Translations under genes and position numbers: made by a program
In this document: piece by piece, positions 8,098 through 17,705 of the stretch
How the letters are laid out: every line of letters starts with the position of its first letter
How positions within the stretch are numbered: the stretch's first letter is position 1
The notes under the pieces: model-generated
The model's database searches: none
What the model saw: only the letters and a program-made list of their open reading frames with translations
Told to the model about the DNA's origin: nothing
DNA from: a bacterium
Lineage (GTDB): Bacteria > Actinomycetota > Acidimicrobiia > Acidimicrobiales > CATQHL01
Assembly: GCA_028824415.1 (NCBI GenBank)
Contig: JAPPDX010000129.1
Coordinates: forward strand, 1 to 64,000
Direction: 5' to 3'
DNA length: 64,000 nucleotides

Positions 8098-9795
8098 TCA
8101 GGCGGCGTCGCGGGCGGCGGCCAGCCACTCGTCGACCTGTGCCCGGTGGGCCTCGATCCACTCGGCGGCATGACGGTTCACGTCGTCGGTGGTGTTCTCG
8201 CCTCCGTCGTAGCGCACGTTCTGCAGCGCCACGTCGACCACGGAGATCTTGACGCTCTCGAAGAGCGACCGGGCCGCCGGGTTGGCGTTCAGGAACCGCG
8301 AGTTGGCCACGACCCTGATGTCGGCGGCAGGCCAGCCCGTGTAGCACGGGTCGCCGGTGCAGAACTCCGGACCCAGCGAGGCGGGCGGCAGGTCGTTGAA
8401 GTCGAACCCGTCCACCGTGGAGCCGTCGAGCACGTTCTCGGCGGTGCCCACCGAGACCCAGATGGCGTTGTCGCCGGGGATCAACTGGGTGAGGTACCCG
8501 CTGGGTGACCACGAGTAGGCGATGAACGGCTGGCCGTCCTCGAGGTTGGCGACGGCGTTGGCGAACATGGCCTCGTAGCCGGCGTGCACTGCCTCGAGGT
8601 TGTCCCAGCCGTTGAACTCGAAGGTCTGCGCGGCGATCTTGGCGCAGTTCCAGGAGTCGGGGCACGACCCGACCTGGATGACGCCGTCACCGGGCGTGAT
8701 GTCCGCGGCGTCATAGAGAGCCACGAGTTCGGGATCGTCGTTGATCTGCCCCAGCGTCGAGATGCCGTACTCCTCGGCAAGCGCCTTGTTGGTCAGGAAG
8801 CCCTCGAGACCCGCTGCTGCGAGCGACACGCCGACCAGTTCAATGTGGTCACCGATCAGCGAGCCGTCGGAGAGCTCGTCGTCCCAGAAGTTGAGGTGGT
8901 TCGGGATCCAGCCGTTCACCCAGAAGTCCACCTCGGACTCGGCGAGCGCCACGTGGAAGATGTCGTTGGCCAACTCGTTGTCGGCCGGCTCGCTGACGTC
9001 GTAGCCCAACTCCTCGAGCAGCGCGTTGTAGATGGCCGCCTGCATGTAGCCCGTCGACCAGGTTGCACGGGCCTGTGTCACCGAGACACCCGCGCCCGGG
9101 TTCATATAGGCCTCCATGGCGGCCGCCTCGGCCTCCGCGGCGGCTTCTTCCATCTCCTCGACCTGGGCTTGGGCCGACGCCGCCTCCTCCTGGGCTGCGG
9201 CGGCTTCTGCCTGGGCTGCGGCGGCCTCTTGCTGGGCTGCGGCGGCCTCTTGCTGGGCTGCGGCGGCCTCTTGCTGGGCTGCGGCGGCCTCTTGCTGGGC
9301 TGCGGCGGCCTCTTGCTGGGCTGCGGCGGCCTCTTGCTGGGCTGCGGCGGCCTCTTGCTGGGCTGCGGCTGCCTGTGCGCTGGCTGCCTCAGCGGCTGAT
9401 TGGGCGTCCGCCAGTGCCGCTTCGGCTTCGGCGATCGCCTCCGCGCTGCCCGAGGCCGTGGCCTGGGCCAGCTCTGCGGCTGCCTGCGCCTCCGCCGCCG
9501 CCGCAGCAGCAGCGTCCGCGGCGGCCGCCGCGGCATCCGCCGTGGCCCCGGCTGCCGAAGCCTCCGCCTCCGCGGCTGCCGCCCTGGCGTCCGCCGCGTC
9601 GGCGCCGGCCTGCGCGCCCTGGGCCGCGGCCATCGCAGACGCGGCGTCACCCGACGCCGACGACGCGGCGCTCGAGGCGGCCGCGGCGGCGTCCTGCGCC
9701 ACGGTGTCCTCGGCCGCGCACGATGCGGCGAGTAGCGCGAGAGTCGCAGCGAGCGCGACCCCGGCTGAAATCCATTTCCTGCTTGACGGTGTCAT
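8098..9795 (-). CDS. Second OpuAC-like substrate-binding lipoprotein, tandem paralogue, with AQQEAAA heptad stalk
   Basis: Lipobox LLAASCA; core closely matches the 6199..7914 product; seven AQQEAAA heptads. Confidence 0.87.
   Translation of the reverse strand: MTPSSRKWISAGVALAATLALLAASCAAEDTVAQDAAAAASSAASSASGDAASAMAAAQGAQAGADAADARAAAAEAEASAAGATADAAAAAADAAAAAAAEAQAAAELAQATASGSAEAIAEAEAALADAQSAAEAASAQAAAAQQEAAAAQQEAAAAQQEAAAAQQEAAAAQQEAAAAQQEAAAAQQEAAAAQAEAAAAQEEAASAQAQVEEMEEAAAEAEAAAMEAYMNPGAGVSVTQARATWSTGYMQAAIYNALLEELGYDVSEPADNELANDIFHVALAESEVDFWVNGWIPNHLNFWDDELSDGSLIGDHIELVGVSLAAAGLEGFLTNKALAEEYGISTLGQINDDPELVALYDAADITPGDGVIQVGSCPDSWNCAKIAAQTFEFNGWDNLEAVHAGYEAMFANAVANLEDGQPFIAYSWSPSGYLTQLIPGDNAIWVSVGTAENVLDGSTVDGFDFNDLPPASLGPEFCTGDPCYTGWPAADIRVVANSRFLNANPAARSLFESVKISVVDVALQNVRYDGGENTTDDVNRHAAEWIEAHRAQVDEWLAAARDAA
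9212..9358. repeat. Seven identical 21-bp tandem repeats (VNTR-like) encoding (AQQEAAA)7
   Basis: tgggctgcggcggcctcttgc x7. Confidence 0.95.
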
Positions 9796-9866
9796 GGTGA
9801 GATCTCCCCGTGAACGACGATGTCCGGTAAGGGTCCACCGTTATGGACCCGCTGGTCCGGCCGAGA

Positions 9867-11993
9867 CTAGTCGGCCACCTGTGCCGGAAGGTACGCGCCC
9901 CTGGCAGAATCGGAATCGGTGGCCTTCCCGTTCCCGATCTCCACGTAAACCTCGGCCCGGCGGAACTCGCCGAGCACCGAACGCGTCGTCATCAGGAGCA
10001 TCAGGCCGGCCATGAGGCACAGGAACGCACCAGCGCCGCTGACCAGCTTGGCATCGGCGACCCGCGTGAGACTGCCGATCCAGCCGAAGGCGATCACGGT
10101 CAGGCCCGCGGCGGCGCCGGCCGTCGCGGTGCTCCAGATCCACTTGCGTCGCTCGTCATGCCCGAACAGGCCCGAGGCCAGGAGCGCGCAGGCCACACCT
10201 GCGGCGGCGACGATGAGAGCCAGGTATCCGAACCCGGCCCCGCTGGAGTTGAACCCGTCTATGACGATCTTCTCGGTGCGCTGGGCCTGATTGATGAGTG
10301 CGGTCATCTGCAGGGTTGCCTCGGTGGCGTCGGCCCCTCCCGCCTCCGCCCGTTCCCGCAACTCTTGGATCTCGGCGGCCACCTCGGGTGAGATCACCGA
10401 TTCGGCACGCTCGTCGAAGGTCCAGCCGGAGAAGCCGGCGATGACCACGACGGCGGCCGCGGCGGCGACTCCCACGATCCGGCCGGTCGCCACCGTCCTG
10501 ACCAGTGGGCGTCGCGCCGTGAACGGGGCGGCGCGCAGCCAGAGTGTCGCGCCGATGGCTGCGACGGCGGTTCCGATGAGCGCCAACCAGACTCCGATGC
10601 CGTCGCTGTAGGCGGCGTTGCCACCGTGCGGTGTGGCCCACAGGTAGGCACCTGCGGCGACCACCCCGCCCAAGGCGAAGACCAAGGCGCCGTCGGCGCC
10701 GAGCCAGCGGGCGCCCCACCCGGGTCGGCGAAGGGTCACGAGGGTGGCGACAGCGATCAGCAGGCTGAGGACCAGGACCGTGTAGCCGTAGATCGAGCCG
10801 CCTTCGGCGGCCAGGCCGTTGAAGCTCTGCCCGGCCAGGTCCTGGTCGGCGAAGCGCCCGTAGCCGGAGATCAGCCCCGAGTCGGAACCCCAGGTGAGGA
10901 ACACCGAGACGATACCGAGGGCTGCTCCTGCAAGGGCCACCGTGGCACTGCGCCGCTCGGCTGCGCCGGCCGGAGAGGGCCTGGCCTCCGTTGCCGCGAC
11001 GGCCCCGATGGTGGCGGCCTGCGGGAGCAGAGCCTCGGGGTTGACGCGGTGCCTCCACGCCTTGCGGATGCGGGTCAGCAGATACTCCCCGTCGCTGGCC
11101 TCGGTCTGGGAGATGCGGTCGAGCACCACCGCCACGATGAACAGCGCCAGGCCCGACGAGGCGGCCTGCGCCGTGTCGAGATTCTGAACGGCCTGGAAGA
11201 CCGGACGCCCCAGACCGCCCGAGGCCATGATGGCGGCGATACCCAGCATGGAGATCGAGAGCAGCAGAGTCTGGTTGAGCCCGGTCATGATGGCCGGGCG
11301 GGCTAGGGGGAGCTGCACGTCGCGCAGCACGCGGCCCTCCGATGCGCCGTAAGCCCGGGCGGCCTCGACCACGTCGGAAGGCACCTGGCGGATGCCGAGG
11401 TTGGTGAGCCGGATCAGCGGTGGGAGGGCGAACACCATCGTCACCATCGTGGCGGGCTCCGCGCCGATGCCGAAGAAGAAGATGATCGGCAGCATGTAGA
11501 TGAACGGGTGCACCACCTGCATGGCGTCCAGAACGGGTCTGACGACGTTCCACACCCCGTCGAACCGGCCGCACAGGATTCCCAGGGGGATCCCGATGAT
11601 GGCGCAGAGCGCCACGGCGACGATGATGATCCCGAGGGTGATCACCGTCTCCTTCCAGTACTCGGTGCCGAGAATGCCGCACAGAGCCAGCGACAGCGCG
11701 ACCGAGACACCCACTCTCAGGGTTCGCGTGAACGTGCCGATGACCAGGAACACGGCGCATACGGCGATCCACGGCATGTCGGCGATCTCCCACCACGGGT
11801 GGTGCGCCGGGCCGTTGACGAAGTTGCGGAACAGGAACGTGAACGGCCACTCGAACACGTCCAGGACCGGGGCGAGGTTTTGGTCGATCCAGCTGACCAT
11901 CTGAGTGATCCACGACCCGAACGGAACGTCCCACTGGTCGAGCACACGGTTGTCGCCGACGCCGGGGTTCGTGGTCTGGGCGAGGATGCTCAC
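9867..11993 (-). CDS. ProW/OpuAB-type glycine betaine ABC permease with a large extra C-terminal membrane region
   Basis: BPD_transp_1-like N-terminal half (LGIPLGILCGRFDGVWNVVRPVLDAMQVVHPFIYMLPIIFFFGIGAEPATMVTMVFALPPLIRLTNLGIRQVP) plus ~390 residues of additional hydrophobic segments. Confidence 0.85.
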   Translation of the reverse strand: MSILAQTTNPGVGDNRVLDQWDVPFGSWITQMVSWIDQNLAPVLDVFEWPFTFLFRNFVNGPAHHPWWEIADMPWIAVCAVFLVIGTFTRTLRVGVSVALSLALCGILGTEYWKETVITLGIIIVAVALCAIIGIPLGILCGRFDGVWNVVRPVLDAMQVVHPFIYMLPIIFFFGIGAEPATMVTMVFALPPLIRLTNLGIRQVPSDVVEAARAYGASEGRVLRDVQLPLARPAIMTGLNQTLLLSISMLGIAAIMASGGLGRPVFQAVQNLDTAQAASSGLALFIVAVVLDRISQTEASDGEYLLTRIRKAWRHRVNPEALLPQAATIGAVAATEARPSPAGAAERRSATVALAGAALGIVSVFLTWGSDSGLISGYGRFADQDLAGQSFNGLAAEGGSIYGYTVLVLSLLIAVATLVTLRRPGWGARWLGADGALVFALGGVVAAGAYLWATPHGGNAAYSDGIGVWLALIGTAVAAIGATLWLRAAPFTARRPLVRTVATGRIVGVAAAAAVVVIAGFSGWTFDERAESVISPEVAAEIQELRERAEAGGADATEATLQMTALINQAQRTEKIVIDGFNSSGAGFGYLALIVAAAGVACALLASGLFGHDERRKWIWSTATAGAAAGLTVIAFGWIGSLTRVADAKLVSGAGAFLCLMAGLMLLMTTRSVLGEFRRAEVYVEIGNGKATDSDSARGAYLPAQVAD

Positions 11994-13258
11994 ATGTACA
12001 CCTCGCGCTCGAACTGCTCCGCCAGGCTCTCGACACGTCCCATCTCCTCCATGATGAGACGGGGATCGAGGTTGCCCGCCAGGGCTCCCGAGTCGTCACA
12101 GGCCGCGATCGGCAGTCCCTTTCCCGCCAGGGCGTACACCTCGTTGAGGGAGTTGTCGCAGGAGCAGGTGGCGAAGTCGGTCCGCAGCGCGGCGCCGACG
12201 TCGGTTGCGCCCTCACCGGCCGCACGCACCGCGTCGGCGGCGGTCAGCACGGCCACCGGGGCGCCGCGCTCGTCGACCACGAAGGCACCCGCCCGGTCGC
12301 CGATTTTCGCCAACGCCGCTTCCAGCGTGCTGCGGGCCGTCACCGGTGCCGGCGGGAGCATCACCTCGCTGACGAGGATCACGCGTCCCTGATCCACGTC
12401 CTGGACGAACTCAGCCACGTACCCGGTGGCCGGTTCGGTGAGGATCTCGGTGGGGGTGCCGACCTGCACGACGGCGCCGTCCTTCATGATGCAGACCCGG
12501 TCGCCGATGCGCAGCGCCTCGTTGAGGTCGTGGGTGATGAACAGGATCGTCTTCTGGAGTTCGCTCTGGATCTCCATCATCTCATCCTGCATCTGGCGGC
12601 GGATGAGCGGATCGAGCGCGCTGAAGGCCTCATCCATAAGCAGGATCTCGGGGTCCGATGCAAGGGCCCGGGCGAGACCGACCCGCTGCTGCATGCCGCC
12701 GGAGAGTTCCGCCGGCCTGTTGTAGGCGTAGGGTCCGAGCCCCACCAGCGACAGCGCCCGCATCGACGCCGCGTCCCGCTCGTCGCGGGCCACGCCCTGC
12801 ACCTTCAGCCCGTACCCCACGTTGTCGATGACGTTGCGGTGCGGGAAGAGCGCGAAGTGTTGGAACACCATGCCCATGTGCGTCCGCCTGAAGGCCTGCA
12901 ATTCGGTGCCGGCGAGTGCCTGCACGTCGGTGCCGGCGACGCTGATCGACCCGGCGGTGATGTCGATCAGCTTGTTCACCGTGCGCATGGCGGTGGACTT
13001 CCCCGAGCCGGAGAGCCCCATCACGACGAACACCTCGCCCCGTCGCACGCTGAAGCTGACATCGTCCAGGCCCACCACGTGGCCGGTCTCGGCCTGTACC
13101 TCGTCCTTGGACATCCCCGAGCGGAGCAGATCGAACGCCCGTCCCCGGGGCTGGGGGCCGAAGATCTTGTAGACGCCGTCGAGGACGATGATCTCCTCGG
13201 CGGTTGTGGGCATTGTCGCCGGTTCGCTCGCTGGTTGCGAGGGGTCACCCGGTGGCAC
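11990..13258 (-). CDS. proV: ProV/OpuAA-type glycine betaine ABC transporter ATP-binding protein
   Basis: Walker A GLSGSGKST, signature LSGGMQQRVGLARAL, LLMDEAFSALDPLIRRQMQDEMM, C-terminal CBS-like region; ATGA overlap with the permease. Confidence 0.9.
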   Translation of the reverse strand: MPPGDPSQPASEPATMPTTAEEIIVLDGVYKIFGPQPRGRAFDLLRSGMSKDEVQAETGHVVGLDDVSFSVRRGEVFVVMGLSGSGKSTAMRTVNKLIDITAGSISVAGTDVQALAGTELQAFRRTHMGMVFQHFALFPHRNVIDNVGYGLKVQGVARDERDAASMRALSLVGLGPYAYNRPAELSGGMQQRVGLARALASDPEILLMDEAFSALDPLIRRQMQDEMMEIQSELQKTILFITHDLNEALRIGDRVCIMKDGAVVQVGTPTEILTEPATGYVAEFVQDVDQGRVILVSEVMLPPAPVTARSTLEAALAKIGDRAGAFVVDERGAPVAVLTAADAVRAAGEGATDVGAALRTDFATCSCDNSLNEVYALAGKGLPIAACDDSGALAGNLDPRLIMEEMGRVESLAEQFEREVYM

Positions 13259-13430
13259 GGCGGCATGCTAACCCAGGGGTTTGCCCGCGTCCGGGAGTGG
13301 GGCGGTTCCGCTGCCCTCCGCAGGGGCGGTGGTAGCGTGATCGGGCCGGCGAGGACCCGGCGAGGCGCGAGTCGGATTTAGTCGAATTGAGTCGGAGATT
13401 GGTGGGCGGAGTGCGGCAGGCCGGCATCTC

Positions 13431-14108
13431 ATGATCGAGTTGGATCAGGTCACCAAGATTTACAAGGGCGAGGTCCTCGCCCTCTACAGCGTCTCGTGCA
13501 AGATCAGCAAGGGCGAGTTCGCTTTCCTGGTGGGCCCGTCCGGGTCGGGGAAATCCACGTTCCTGAAGCTGCTGAACCGCCAGGAAACCGCTGACCAGGG
13601 CTCGGTCTGGATCGCCGGCAAAGAGGTCGGCGCTTTGCCCCGGTCCAGCGTTCCCAAGCTGCGCCGGCTGGTGGGCTGCATATTCCAGGACTTCAAGCTT
13701 CTGCCAAACCGGACCGTCTTCGAGAACGTGGCGTTCGCTCTGGAGGTCACCGGACGGACCCGCCAGCAGATCCGCAAGCAGGTTCCCTCCCTGCTGGAGT
13801 TGGTGGGGCTCTCCAAGAAGATGCACAGCTTCCCCCACGAACTCTCCGGAGGGGAACAGCAGCGCGTCTCCATCGCGCGTGCCTTCGTCAATCGCCCGCC
13901 GATCCTCCTGGCCGACGAGCCGACCGGCAATCTCGACAGCGACACCTCCAACGGGATCATGCGGCTGCTCGCCGAGATCAACAAGCGGGGCACCACCGTC
14001 GTGATGGCAACCCACGACCAGCACATCGTGAACGCGGCGCGCCGCCGGGTGCTGCGGTTGGACAGAGGCAGACTCACCGCCGACGACGCCCAGGGACGCT
14101 ACGCCTAG
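13431..14108 (+). CDS. ftsE: Cell division ATP-binding protein FtsE
   Basis: MIELDQVTKIYKGEVLALYSVSCKI, Walker A GPSGSGKST, LSGGEQQRVSIARAFVNRPPILLADEPTGNLD; followed by ftsX. Confidence 0.95.
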   Translation: MIELDQVTKIYKGEVLALYSVSCKISKGEFAFLVGPSGSGKSTFLKLLNRQETADQGSVWIAGKEVGALPRSSVPKLRRLVGCIFQDFKLLPNRTVFENVAFALEVTGRTRQQIRKQVPSLLELVGLSKKMHSFPHELSGGEQQRVSIARAFVNRPPILLADEPTGNLDSDTSNGIMRLLAEINKRGTTVVMATHDQHIVNAARRRVLRLDRGRLTADDAQGRYA

Positions 14109-14116
14109 CGCGCACC

Positions 14117-15010
14117 ATGGCGATCCCTCTCGGCTACATCTTCCGCGAGACGCGGGGCAACCTTCGCTGGAACGTCACCTTGTTCGCGGCCACGATCGTG
14201 GCCGTCTGGGTGTCGCTGACCCTGTTCGGATCCTCGCTGCTGATCCGCCAGGGAGTCGAGCAGGCTACGGGGCGCTGGCAGGGCGGCATCGAATTCATCG
14301 TGTTCATGAACGCCGACGCCAGCGAGGCCCAGCACGCCGCCATCCGGGGAGCCCTCGACGAGAACCCCGAGATCGGCGGCTACGACTACGTCGATCAGCA
14401 GGGCGCCTTCAACGAGTTCATCACCGAGTTCGCCGACCGTCCCGAACTGATAGAGAACGTCACGCCGGAGATCCTGCCCCCCTCCTACCGGGTGAAGCCC
14501 ACGGTCGGCGACGCGGATGTGATCGAGGCCCTGGCGGCGCAGTTCGACACGCGGCCCGGCGTGCGGCAGGTGACGCTGCCCGTGGAGGTCATCCGCACCC
14601 TCCAGCAGAACAGCCAGAAGGTCAGCGTGTTCGTGCTCGTCATCGCCATCGTGGTGCTGCTGGCCGCGCTGATGCTGATCGCCAACACCATCCGCACCGC
14701 CATCTTCGCGCGGCGCCAGGACATCGAGGTGATGAAGTTGGTGGGCGCCTCCAACTGGTACGTGCGATTGCCCTTCATGGTGGAGGGCACCATCCAGGGC
14801 CTGATCGGCGGGGCGCTGGCGATCCCGATGCTGTTCCTCATGAACAACCTCATGGCCGGGTTCGTGCAGGAGGACTACCTGGAGTTGCTGCGGTCATTGG
14901 TGGTCGACAGCGCAGTGGTGTGGAACACCTCGCTGCTCGTCACCGGCATCGGTGCGGCGGTCGGGGTGCTGGGCTCGCTCTTCGCGGTGGGGCGCTTCCT
15001 CGACGTCTAG
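14117..15010 (+). CDS. ftsX: Cell division protein FtsX (permease-like)
   Basis: N-terminal TM, extracellular domain, [43 protein letters not shown]. Confidence 0.95.
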   Translation: MAIPLGYIFRETRGNLRWNVTLFAATIVAVWVSLTLFGSSLLIRQGVEQATGRWQGGIEFIVFMNADASEAQHAAIRGALDENPEIGGYDYVDQQGAFNEFITEFADRPELIENVTPEILPPSYRVKPTVGDADVIEALAAQFDTRPGVRQVTLPVEVIRTLQQNSQKVSVFVLVIAIVVLLAALMLIANTIRTAIFARRQDIEVMKLVGASNWYVRLPFMVEGTIQGLIGGALAIPMLFLMNNLMAGFVQEDYLELLRSLVVDSAVVWNTSLLVTGIGAAVGVLGSLFAVGRFLDV

Positions 15011-15020
15011 CGCGGCCGCC

Positions 15021-15098
15021 CGGTCGGGGTCCGGGGTGCCGTTTGCTCCCTCGGCTGGCGCAAGGCGTCGCAAATCGGCCCCCGGGCCCCCTCCCTCG
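15021..15098. repeat. 78-bp intergenic direct repeat, copy 1 (upstream of mscR)
   Basis: cggtcggggtccggggtgccgtttgctccctcggctggcgcaaggcgtcgcaaatcggc...; 75/78 identical to 16310..16387. Confidence 0.95.
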
Positions 15099-15185
15099 AT
15101 TGGCGGTGGCGCCCGGTCGGGCCCGGTGGTGGCCTTGGGGCTAACCTGCGCGGACACCGAGAGTCGTTGCGGAGGGAGGCCCCCA

Positions 15186-16274
15186 ATGGTGCAGAGCGTG
15201 CGCGGCGTGATCGCCCGGTCGAAGGGCGAGCCGGTGGAGATGGAGACGATCCTGGTGCCCGATCCGGGGCCCGGCGAGGCTCTCGTGACGATCCAGGCCT
15301 GCGGGGTGTGCCACACCGATCTGCACTACCGCGAGGGCGCCATCAACGACGACTTCCCGTTCCTGCTGGGTCACGAGGCCGCAGGGATCGTGGAGGCCAC
15401 CGGGCCAGGCGTCGATGAGGTGGCACCCGGTGACTTCGTGATCATCAACTGGCGGGCCGTGTGCGGGCAGTGCAGGTCGTGCGCCCGGGGCCGCTCGCAG
15501 TACTGCTTCGCCACCCACAATGCGCAGCAGGCGATGACCCTCGCCGACGGCACGAAGTTGTCGCCGGCGCTGGGAATCGGGGCGTTCATCGAGAAGACAC
15601 TCGTCGCGGCGGGGCAGGCCACGAAGGTGTCGCCCGAGGCCAGCGCGGAAGCGGCCGGGCTGCTGGGCTGCGGCGTGATGGCCGGGCTCGGTGCGGCCAT
15701 GAACACCGGCGGCGTGGGCCGCGGCGACTCCGTGGCGGTGTTCGGCTGTGGTGGTGTGGGCGACGCCGCCATCGAGGGTGCCCGCCTGGCCGGGGCCTCC
15801 ACGATCATCGCCGTGGACATCGACGACCGCAAGCTGGAATGGGCGCGCCAATTCGGCGCCACCCACACCGTCAACAGCCGCGAGACCGACCCTGTGGAGG
15901 CCATAAAGGAACTCACCGGAGGCAATGGCGTGGACGTGGCCATCGAGGCCATCGGCCTTCCCGAGACCTACCGGCAGTGCTTCGAGGCGCGCGACCTGGC
16001 CGGCACGGTGGTACTGGTGGGCGTGCCGAACCCCACCGCCACCATCGAACTTCCCTTCATCGAGGTGTTCGGCCGCGGTGGCGCACTGAAGTCCTCCTGG
16101 TACGGCGACTGCCTGCCGAGCCGGGACTTCCCGATGCTCATCGACCTGTACCTGCAGGGGCGGCTGAACCTGGACGGCTTCGTCAGCGAGACCATCGCCC
16201 TCGACGAGGTGGAGGAGGCCTTCCACAAGATGGAGCGCGGCGAGGTGTTGCGGTCCGTCGTCGTCATGGACTGA
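15186..16274 (+). CDS. mscR: S-(hydroxymethyl)mycothiol dehydrogenase (Zn-dependent, formaldehyde detoxification)
   Basis: Strong recall match along the length to mycobacterial MscR ([91 protein letters not shown]). Confidence 0.92.
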   Translation: MVQSVRGVIARSKGEPVEMETILVPDPGPGEALVTIQACGVCHTDLHYREGAINDDFPFLLGHEAAGIVEATGPGVDEVAPGDFVIINWRAVCGQCRSCARGRSQYCFATHNAQQAMTLADGTKLSPALGIGAFIEKTLVAAGQATKVSPEASAEAAGLLGCGVMAGLGAAMNTGGVGRGDSVAVFGCGGVGDAAIEGARLAGASTIIAVDIDDRKLEWARQFGATHTVNSRETDPVEAIKELTGGNGVDVAIEAIGLPETYRQCFEARDLAGTVVLVGVPNPTATIELPFIEVFGRGGALKSSWYGDCLPSRDFPMLIDLYLQGRLNLDGFVSETIALDEVEEAFHKMERGEVLRSVVVMD

Positions 16275-16309
16275 ATCGCGGAGGCCCGGCCGGGGGTTCG
16301 GCGCTTGTC

Positions 16310-16387
16310 CGGTCGGGGGCCGGGGTGCCGTTTGCTCCTTCGGCTGGCGCAAGGCGTCGCAAATCGGCCCCCCGGCCCCCTCCCTCG
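16310..16387. repeat. 78-bp intergenic direct repeat, copy 2 (downstream of mscR, upstream of the CoA-transferase gene)
   Basis: Ungapped 75/78 match to 15021..15098. Confidence 0.95.
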
Positions 16388-16420
16388 GTTGTCGGCGCGG
16401 CCGCCCGATCGGGGGTTGGC

Positions 16421-17638
16421 GTGGCGCACGGTGATGCGGTCGACGTGATCGGCCAGCTGGCGCGGCCGCTTGAGGGGGTTCGCGTTCTGGAGTTTGGTGC
16501 GCTCGTGGCGGCGCCGTATTGCGGGATGCTGCTGGCTGATCTGGGTGCGGAGGTCGTCAAGATCGAGCCCCCGGAGGGGGACATGGCGCGGCGCTTCCCG
16601 CCGTTCGTGGCGGGGGAGAGCGCCTTCTTCATGTCCGTGAACCGCCGGAAGCGGAGCGTCGCCCTGGATCTCAAGCAGCCCGAGGCGTTGTCCTGGGTGC
16701 AGGAGATGGCCAAGCGGACCGACGTTGTGCTGCACAACTATCGAGTTGGCGTCGCCGAACGGATCGGCGTCGGCTACGAGGAACTCAGGGCTCTGAACGC
16801 CGGGTTGGTCTACTGCGCGATCTCCGGATTCGGTCCGACCGGCCCGATGGCGCACCGCCCCGCCATCGATCTGTTGTTCCAGGCCGAGTCGGGGATGATG
16901 GCGATCACCGGTGAGCGGGACGGCCCGCCGGTGAAGGTCGGGACGAACGCCGCGGATGTCTACGCCGCGACCACGGCGGCGACCTGCATCAATGCCGCGC
17001 TGGTCGAAAGGGCCCGCACGGGGCTGGGCCGGCGCGTCGACGTGTCGCTGAGAGACGCATTCCTGGCGCTGCAGGCCTGCTGGTTCACGAGCTTCCTGGC
17101 CACCGGGACCCAGCCCTCGCGCCTCGGCGCCGGGTCGCCGTTCACCGCCCCGACCGATGTCTTCCCGACCAGGGACGATTGCATCGTCCTCGCTGTCGTC
17201 AACAGCAAGCACTGGCGGATCCTCTGCGACGTGTTGGGTCTCGACCGCCTCGTCGACGACTGCCGCTTCGGGGACAACGAAGCACGCGTCGCGCACGCGG
17301 CCGAGCTTCGCGAGCTCGTCTCGGCGGTGCTCGTCACGCGCTCGACGGAGCAGTGGATCGAGCTGTTCGACGAGGCCGGGATCCCGGCGGGGCGGGTGTA
17401 CGACTACCGGCAGGTCGTCGCCGATGAGCAGATCCGTCACAACGAGATGGTGCTCTCGTTCGATCACCCGACCGCCGGAACGGTGATGACGCAGGGGGTT
17501 CCGTTCTGGCTGGACGGCGAGAAGAACCCGGATCCGTCGCCGTCACCCACGCTCGGCCAGCACACGCGCCAAGTGCTGATCGAGTCGGGTTGCCCGCCAG
17601 AGGTAGCCGACGCTCTCGCCGGCGCCGGCAAGTCCTGA
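16421..17638 (+). CDS. CaiB/BaiF (family III) CoA-transferase
   Basis: LEGVRVLEFGALVAAPYCGMLLADLGAEVVKIEPPEGD, SVNRRKRSVALDLK; GTG start chosen over upstream ORF extension. Confidence 0.92.
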   Translation: MAHGDAVDVIGQLARPLEGVRVLEFGALVAAPYCGMLLADLGAEVVKIEPPEGDMARRFPPFVAGESAFFMSVNRRKRSVALDLKQPEALSWVQEMAKRTDVVLHNYRVGVAERIGVGYEELRALNAGLVYCAISGFGPTGPMAHRPAIDLLFQAESGMMAITGERDGPPVKVGTNAADVYAATTAATCINAALVERARTGLGRRVDVSLRDAFLALQACWFTSFLATGTQPSRLGAGSPFTAPTDVFPTRDDCIVLAVVNSKHWRILCDVLGLDRLVDDCRFGDNEARVAHAAELRELVSAVLVTRSTEQWIELFDEAGIPAGRVYDYRQVVADEQIRHNEMVLSFDHPTAGTVMTQGVPFWLDGEKNPDPSPSPTLGQHTRQVLIESGCPPEVADALAGAGKS

Positions 17639-17705
17639 GACGGCCTGCGTCAACTCGTAGATTCAACCAGCGGACGGCGCCGCACACCCACAAGGAGCAA
17701 CCGAG

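Noticed and set aside
9212-9358. CRISPR-like regularly spaced repeats
   Set aside because: Repeats are directly adjacent 21-mers with no spacers and encode in-frame heptads.
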